From: Exiguobacterium sp. BMC-KP
Lineage (GTDB): Bacteria; Bacillota; Bacilli; Exiguobacteriales; Exiguobacteriaceae
Direction of reading: 5' to 3'
NCBI RefSeq assembly: GCF_001275385.1
Contig: NZ_LGIW01000014.1
Span: forward strand, 124,001 to 188,000
Length of the DNA stretch: 64,000 nucleotides
The notes beneath the pieces were generated by a model that was given only the letters and a program-made list of their open reading frames with translations, did not search any database and was not told the DNA's origin. Position 1 is the first letter of the stretch. Each line of letters begins with the position of its first letter. Positions 59,645 through 64,000 of this stretch are shown here, one piece after another. Position numbers and translations under genes: made by a program.

Positions 59645-60541
59645 GTGAAAAAACTCGATCGCCATGGGTATCTGTTCATCGCACCGTTTTGGATCGTCTT
59701 CTTGATCTTCAGCATCTATCCGGTTGCTTTGACTTTCTATTACAGTTTCACGAACTACACGGGCGCTGAAGGCGAACAACTCGTCGGACTCGCGAACTAT
59801 ACGCGGTTACTCGGGGATACGTACTTCATCGAAGCGTTCTTTAACACTCTGAAGATTTGGGGTCTGAACTTCATCCTTCAGATCGGTGGCGCTTTATTGC
59901 TCGCTTTGTTGTTCTCGGATCTCCAGTTGAAATTAAAAGGGCTTGCCTTCTTCCGGGCGACGTTCTACTTACCGAACTTGATCACGATCAGCTCGGTCGC
60001 CTTATTGTTCGGCATCTTGCTCGACTGGCAGCATGGTTCACTGAACATGATGTTGATGAAAATCGGAATCATCTCGGAGCCGATCAACTGGTTGACGCAA
60101 CCGGTGACCGCACAAATTTCCGTCTCGCTTATCCTGACATGGATGTGGCTCGGTCACTCGTTCATCGTCGTCATGGCGGGCGTATCCGGGATCTCGAAGG
60201 ACTACTTCGAAGCAGCCTTGATTGACGGGGCAACACGTTGGCAGATTTTCTCACGCATCACGTTGCCACTCTTAAAACCGATTTTGCTCTACATCATGAT
60301 CACGTCGTTGATCGGTGGTCTGCAATTGTTCGACCTCCCGATGTTGATTACGGATGGTGTCGGTGCGCCAGATGGTGCCTTGAACACGATGGTGCTCTAT
60401 CTCTATAACCAAGCTTTCAAATACAACAACTATGGCTACGCCGCTGCTGTCGCATACGGACTGTTTGCCATCACGCTCGTCTTTTCAATCATCGTCTTCA
60501 AAGGGATGTTCCGAAAAGAACGTTCGCCGAAAGGAGCCTGA
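59645..60541 (+). CDS. Sugar ABC transporter permease, MalF-type
   Basis: A 298-residue permease with six helices. The EAA loop EAALIDGATRWQIFSRITLPLLKP (about 185-210) docks to the ATPase. It follows the binding-protein gene and precedes the second permease. No ATPase gene is in the operon, so a multi-purpose MsmX-like ATPase is expected. GTG start after AAGAAAGGGGTTTGACCT. Confidence 0.92.
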   Translation: MKKLDRHGYLFIAPFWIVFLIFSIYPVALTFYYSFTNYTGAEGEQLVGLANYTRLLGDTYFIEAFFNTLKIWGLNFILQIGGALLLALLFSDLQLKLKGLAFFRATFYLPNLITISSVALLFGILLDWQHGSLNMMLMKIGIISEPINWLTQPVTAQISVSLILTWMWLGHSFIVVMAGVSGISKDYFEAALIDGATRWQIFSRITLPLLKPILLYIMITSLIGGLQLFDLPMLITDGVGAPDGALNTMVLYLYNQAFKYNNYGYAAAVAYGLFAITLVFSIIVFKGMFRKERSPKGA

Positions 60542-60544
60542 CCG

Positions 60545-61468
60545 ATGGAACGAAATGCAGAAGCACGTCGGATCGTGCCACAAACGGAGGAACAACCGGA
60601 GCGTTCCGAACGCCCGCTCAAGTTGACGCCACCACCGAAACAAAAGAAAGCCTGGTTCGGCAAAAGTGTCATCTATATTGGTCTCGTCGTCTTAACGATC
60701 GCCTGTATCATCCCGTTTTTGATGATGATCATCAACGCAACGCGCTCGAACGAAGAAGTCTTGTCCGGGTTCTCGTTGATTCCCGGGAACTCACTTGCTG
60801 AGAACTACGCCGCCCTCAGTTCATACGTCAACATCTGGTCTGGGTTCAAGAACAGCTTGATCATTGCCGTTCTCGTTACCGTCCTATCAGGGTATTTCTC
60901 GGCGTTGACAGCATTCGGATTCGCTTTTTATCAGTTCAAAGGGAAGAATGCGATGTTCGTCTTCATGCTCGTCATGATGATGGTTCCGGGTCAGCTCGGA
61001 TTGATCGGTTTCTACGAATTAAGTAAAAATCTCGGGTTGCTCGATAGTTATATCCCCTTGATCGTTCCGGCGATTGCAAGTCCGTTCACGGTCTTCTTCG
61101 TCCGACAGTATGTCCAGACGGTCTTGCATCCGAGTCTGATCGAGGCAGCACGGATGGACGGAGCGAGTGAGTTCCGGATCTTCCATACGATCGCTTTGCC
61201 GATGATGATGCCGGCGATCGCGACGATGTCGATCTTTACGTTCATCGGTTCATGGAACAACTACATCATGCCGCTCGTCTTACTCTTCTCCCCAGAGAAG
61301 TATACGTTACCGGTCTTGATGGGCTTCTTGAAAGGGTCACAAGTCGCAGAGAACTTAGGCTCGCTCTATCTCGGGATCGCGATTTCCGTCGTACCGATCA
61401 TGATCGCCTTCTTGTTCCTCTCGAAATATATCGTCAGCAGTATCTCGGCAGGTGCCGTTAAAGAATAA
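60545..61468 (+). CDS. Sugar ABC transporter permease, MalG-type
   Basis: A 307-residue permease with a basic 40-residue N-terminal extension (ERNAEARRIVPQTEEQPERS) then six helices. EAA loop EAARMDGASEFRIFHTIALPMMMP (about 200). It partners the MalF-type gene, which ends 3 bp before. The long charged N-terminus is unusual and may interact with the cytoplasmic ATPase. Confidence 0.92.
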   Translation: MERNAEARRIVPQTEEQPERSERPLKLTPPPKQKKAWFGKSVIYIGLVVLTIACIIPFLMMIINATRSNEEVLSGFSLIPGNSLAENYAALSSYVNIWSGFKNSLIIAVLVTVLSGYFSALTAFGFAFYQFKGKNAMFVFMLVMMMVPGQLGLIGFYELSKNLGLLDSYIPLIVPAIASPFTVFFVRQYVQTVLHPSLIEAARMDGASEFRIFHTIALPMMMPAIATMSIFTFIGSWNNYIMPLVLLFSPEKYTLPVLMGFLKGSQVAENLGSLYLGIAISVVPIMIAFLFLSKYIVSSISAGAVKE

Positions 61469-61491
61469 GTAGCTTAAAGGAGATTACACAT

Positions 61492-62838
61492 ATGAAATTT
61501 GCACCGAACTTCGTATTCGGAACGGCGACGTCGTCGTATCAAATCGAAGGAGCCCACAACGAAGGCGGACGTACGCCTTCGATCTGGGATGCCTTCTGTG
61601 ATGAGGACGGAAAAGTCTTCGAAAAACATAACGGTGATGTCGCTTGTGACCATTATCACCGTTATGAAGAGGACATCCAGCACATCAAACGTCTTGGCGT
61701 CGACACGTACCGCTTCTCGATTGCCTGGCCACGCATCTTCCCGCAAAAAGGGGTCTACAATCCGGAAGGCATGGCGTTCTATAAGAAACTCGCGACACGT
61801 CTGCGGGCTGAAGGCATCAAGCCAGCCGTGACGCTGTACCACTGGGACTTACCACTGTGGGCACATGAAGAAGGCGGCTGGGTCAACCGAGCATCGGTCG
61901 ACTGGTTCCTTGACTTCGCTCGTGCTTGTTTTGCGGAGCTCGACGGGATCGTCGACTCGTGGATCACACACAATGAACCGTGGTGTGCAGGGTTCCTCAG
62001 CTACCATCTCGGGCAACATGCACCAGGTCATACGGATATGAACGAAGCCGTTCGTGCCGTGCATCACTTGTTGTTATCACACGGAAAAGCAGTCGAACTG
62101 TTGAAGGGTGAGTTCAAATCGGTCACACCAATCGGCATTACCTTGAACTTGGCACCGAAGTATGCGAAGACGGATTCCGCCAACGATCAGCTGGCAATGA
62201 ACAATGCAGATGGGTACGCGAATCGTTGGTTCCTCGATCCGGTCTTCAAAGGTCAGTATCCGGTCGACATGATGAACTTGTTCTCGAAATACGTCCATTC
62301 TTACGCGTTCATCGAGGAAGGCGACATGGAGACGATTTCTGTCCCGTGTGACTTCTTCGGAATCAACTTCTACAGCCGGAACCTCGTCGAATTCAGTGCT
62401 GCGAACGATTTCCTGCAGAAGGATGCGTACTCGGATTACGACAAAACAGGTATGGGCTGGGACATCGCACCGAGCGAATTCAAGGACTTGATTCGTCGTT
62501 TGCGTGCCGAGTATACGGATTTACCAATCTACATCACAGAAAACGGTGCCGCATTCGATGATGAATTGATTGATGGTCGCGTCGCTGACCAAAACCGGAT
62601 CGATTATGTCGAACAGCATCTCCAAGCGGTATCTGACTTAAACGAAGAAGGCATGAACATCCAAGGCTATTATCTCTGGTCACTGCTCGATAACTTCGAG
62701 TGGAGCTTCGGCTACGATAAGCGCTTCGGGATTCTCTACGTCGATTTCGAGACGCAGGAACGGATTTGGAAAGACAGCGCCCACTGGTATGCGGGCGTCA
62801 TCGAGCAACATAAGGCAACGATTCCGCAAGAAGCGTGA
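61492..62838 (+). CDS. bglA: GH1 beta-glucosidase
   Basis: A 448-residue family 1 glycoside hydrolase, cytoplasmic. The acid/base motif is THNEPWC (about 163) and the nucleophile motif ITENGAAF (about 351). It has the usual N-terminal FVFGTATSSYQIEGA. It lacks the basic phosphate-binding pattern expected of 6-phospho-beta-glucosidases and lies with an ABC, not PTS, importer, so it probably hydrolyses unphosphorylated cello- or laminari-oligosaccharides. RBS AAAGGAG. Confidence 0.92.
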   Translation: MKFAPNFVFGTATSSYQIEGAHNEGGRTPSIWDAFCDEDGKVFEKHNGDVACDHYHRYEEDIQHIKRLGVDTYRFSIAWPRIFPQKGVYNPEGMAFYKKLATRLRAEGIKPAVTLYHWDLPLWAHEEGGWVNRASVDWFLDFARACFAELDGIVDSWITHNEPWCAGFLSYHLGQHAPGHTDMNEAVRAVHHLLLSHGKAVELLKGEFKSVTPIGITLNLAPKYAKTDSANDQLAMNNADGYANRWFLDPVFKGQYPVDMMNLFSKYVHSYAFIEEGDMETISVPCDFFGINFYSRNLVEFSAANDFLQKDAYSDYDKTGMGWDIAPSEFKDLIRRLRAEYTDLPIYITENGAAFDDELIDGRVADQNRIDYVEQHLQAVSDLNEEGMNIQGYYLWSLLDNFEWSFGYDKRFGILYVDFETQERIWKDSAHWYAGVIEQHKATIPQEA

Positions 62839-62843
62839 CAAAG

Positions 62844-62878
62844 GAGGCAAGGTCGAGCATTCGTCCTTGCCTCTTTTT
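62844..62878 (+). terminator. Intra-operon terminator before the GH16 gene
   Basis: GAGGCAAGG-12-base loop-CCTTGCCTC followed by TTTTT. It may reduce transcription into the secreted glucanase gene, or the GH16 gene may use a separate promoter. Confidence 0.75.
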
Positions 62879-62899
62879 GACTAAAAGGAGGAAACAGAC

Positions 62900-64000
62900 A
62901 TGAAGGCATGGGTAGCACTAGCGGTCGGGACTGGTTTATTGCTGAGCGGTCAAGCAGTCGATGCGAAGGCAGACAAAAAAGAGACGAAGTGGAAGCTCGT
63001 CTGGTCGGATGAGTTTCAGGCAAAACAACTCGACCGGACGAAATGGACGTATGATACGGGGAACTGGATCAAGGATGCGAACGGACAACCGGTCTCACCG
63101 GGCTGGGGCAATAACGAAAAACAATACTATACGACGAAGCAGGACAACTCGTTTATTCGCGACGGAAAACTCGTTATCAAGGCGAAGCAGGAAAAGACGA
63201 CGGATGATCTCGGTACATACGATTACACGTCAGCGAAGCTGAAGACGAAAGGCTTGTTCAGTAAGACGTATGGTCGCTATGAAATCAAAGCGAAGCTACC
63301 GACCGGAAAAGGGCTTTGGCCGGCGTTCTGGATGTTACCGGAGCAAGACAAGTACGGCGCCTGGGCAGCGTCAGGTGAGATTGACGTCATGGAAGCCTGG
63401 GGCAGTCAACCAGATAAAGTCGCCGGAACGATTCACTACGGGGAAAACTGGCCGAACAATAAATATACGGGGAAAGACTATCACTTCCCAGACGGTCAAC
63501 GGATTGATCAATGGCATACGTACGCGGTCGAATGGGAGCCGGGCGAACTCCGCTGGTACGTTGACGGTAACCTCTATCAAACACAAAACGATTGGTACAG
63601 TAAAGGCTTGAACGCGGCAACGAACTATAGTTATCCGGCACCGTTTGACCAAAATTTCTATCTTGTCATGAACCTCGCGGTCGGTGGTTGGTTCGACGGA
63701 GAAGTCGATGCGACGACGAAGTTCCCGGCTGAGATGGAAGTCGATTACGTTCGTGTCTATGATTTGAAAAATCGAGCGTACCGTGAACCAGTCGAGCCGA
63801 CCTACGAAAACGTGACGCTACCGGACGGAGCCAAGCAACCGATCGAAGGGAACCTCGTCTATGATGCAGCCTTTGAACAACCGGTCACGATGATCACCGG
63901 GAATCAGTCGTTTGATCCGCTGTACTGGAACTACGTCACGCTCCCGGACTTCGGTGGCAAAGGAAGTCTTGCGATCATTGAAAAAGAGGGGCAACGGATG
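62900..64000 (+). CDS. Secreted GH16 beta-glucanase (partial, continues past the window)
   Basis: The first 367 codons of an exported family 16 glycoside hydrolase. A signal peptide (1-23, MKAWVALAVGTGLLLSGQAV) precedes the GH16 catalytic domain (30-285). The catalytic signature is SGEIDVMEAWG (about 160-170), with nucleophile and acid/base Glu. The length and TGKGLWPAFWMLPE pattern match endo-1,3-beta-glucanases (laminarinases). A further domain begins near 300 (LVYDAAFEQPVTMITGNQSF), probably carbohydrate binding. It would cut laminarin-like beta-glucan outside the cell for the ABC importer and GH1 enzyme. RBS AAGGAGGAA. Confidence 0.9.
   Translation, partial: MKAWVALAVGTGLLLSGQAVDAKADKKETKWKLVWSDEFQAKQLDRTKWTYDTGNWIKDANGQPVSPGWGNNEKQYYTTKQDNSFIRDGKLVIKAKQEKTTDDLGTYDYTSAKLKTKGLFSKTYGRYEIKAKLPTGKGLWPAFWMLPEQDKYGAWAASGEIDVMEAWGSQPDKVAGTIHYGENWPNNKYTGKDYHFPDGQRIDQWHTYAVEWEPGELRWYVDGNLYQTQNDWYSKGLNAATNYSYPAPFDQNFYLVMNLAVGGWFDGEVDATTKFPAEMEVDYVRVYDLKNRAYREPVEPTYENVTLPDGAKQPIEGNLVYDAAFEQPVTMITGNQSFDPLYWNYVTLPDFGGKGSLAIIEKEGQRM

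Noticed and set aside
1-64000. tRNA, rRNA, tmRNA or prophage
   Set aside because: No conserved rRNA blocks, tRNA cloverleaf with flanking genes, integrase or structural phage genes were recognised by eye.

Overview
The window looks like the chromosome of a low-to-mid GC Firmicute, most likely Exiguobacterium or a close relative. This is inferred, not proven. The basis is the gene content (Ecs-type ABC pair, DegV, DUF24 regulator next to catE, FadF with a FadR-type box, paired CrcB, AdaAB, LytS-type receptor domains), strong AGGAGG ribosome binding sites, frequent TTG/GTG starts, CcpA cre boxes, and a probable YtxJ start at the left edge, which implies bacillithiol chemistry. No rRNA, tRNA or CRISPR array was recognised.

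Layout. 1-3143 (minus): YtxJ-like start, acetolactate-synthase-like ThDP enzyme and succinate-semialdehyde dehydrogenase. 3362-16156 (mostly plus): operator-controlled alpha-1,6-glucosidase, DUF1934 protein, NUDIX, alkaline phosphatase with a possible Pho box, FadF under a FadR-type box, a MerR gene with a broken start, a CNNM/CBS transporter, an orphan LytS-like protein, aldose epimerase and DegV. 16211-24539: two CrcB channels, a chemoreceptor, an MDR oxidoreductase, a DUF4352 protein, a large unexplained structured RNA (20412-20561), a nucleotidyltransferase, a divergent catR-type/catE pair, a NIPSNAP-NUDIX fusion and DedA. 24762-30940: an envelope metal locus (PepSY protein, YtkA lipoprotein, TSP3 calcium protein, a duplicated His-rich protein with an MPNTG sorting motif, CopC, CopD). 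30991-35508: an OatA-type acyltransferase and a methyltransferase/two-component operon. 35671-38099: an alkylation-repair operon. 38138-49667: a P-loop kinase, a catalytically dead NUMOD4/HNH relative, two chemoreceptors, a diguanylate cyclase, NUDIX, S51 peptidase, EcsAB, small hypotheticals and RidA.

49757-56404 is the accessory region. A MazG-like protein and a PLD/SF2 helicase are followed by an 83-bp tandem array built from about 21-bp sub-units, then a very AT-rich stretch with two unknown small genes. Next comes a type VII toxin-antitoxin locus (mntA-hepT) whose antitoxin gene is split by a 1,560-bp TnpB-only IS200/IS605-type element. Joining the two mntA flanks restores a 133-codon frame exactly. 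The element carries a divergent 44-residue ribbon-helix-helix gene facing tnpB across a perfect palindrome.

56409-64000: a PhnB-like protein, then a complete beta-glucan utilisation locus: LacI regulator, three-gene sugar ABC importer, GH1 beta-glucosidase and a secreted GH16 glucanase running off the right edge. The regulator and the operon promoter share GAAAGCGCTTTC-type operators and both have cre boxes, so substrate induction and carbon catabolite repression are both likely. The importer has no ATPase gene here, so it probably uses a shared MsmX-type ATPase encoded elsewhere.
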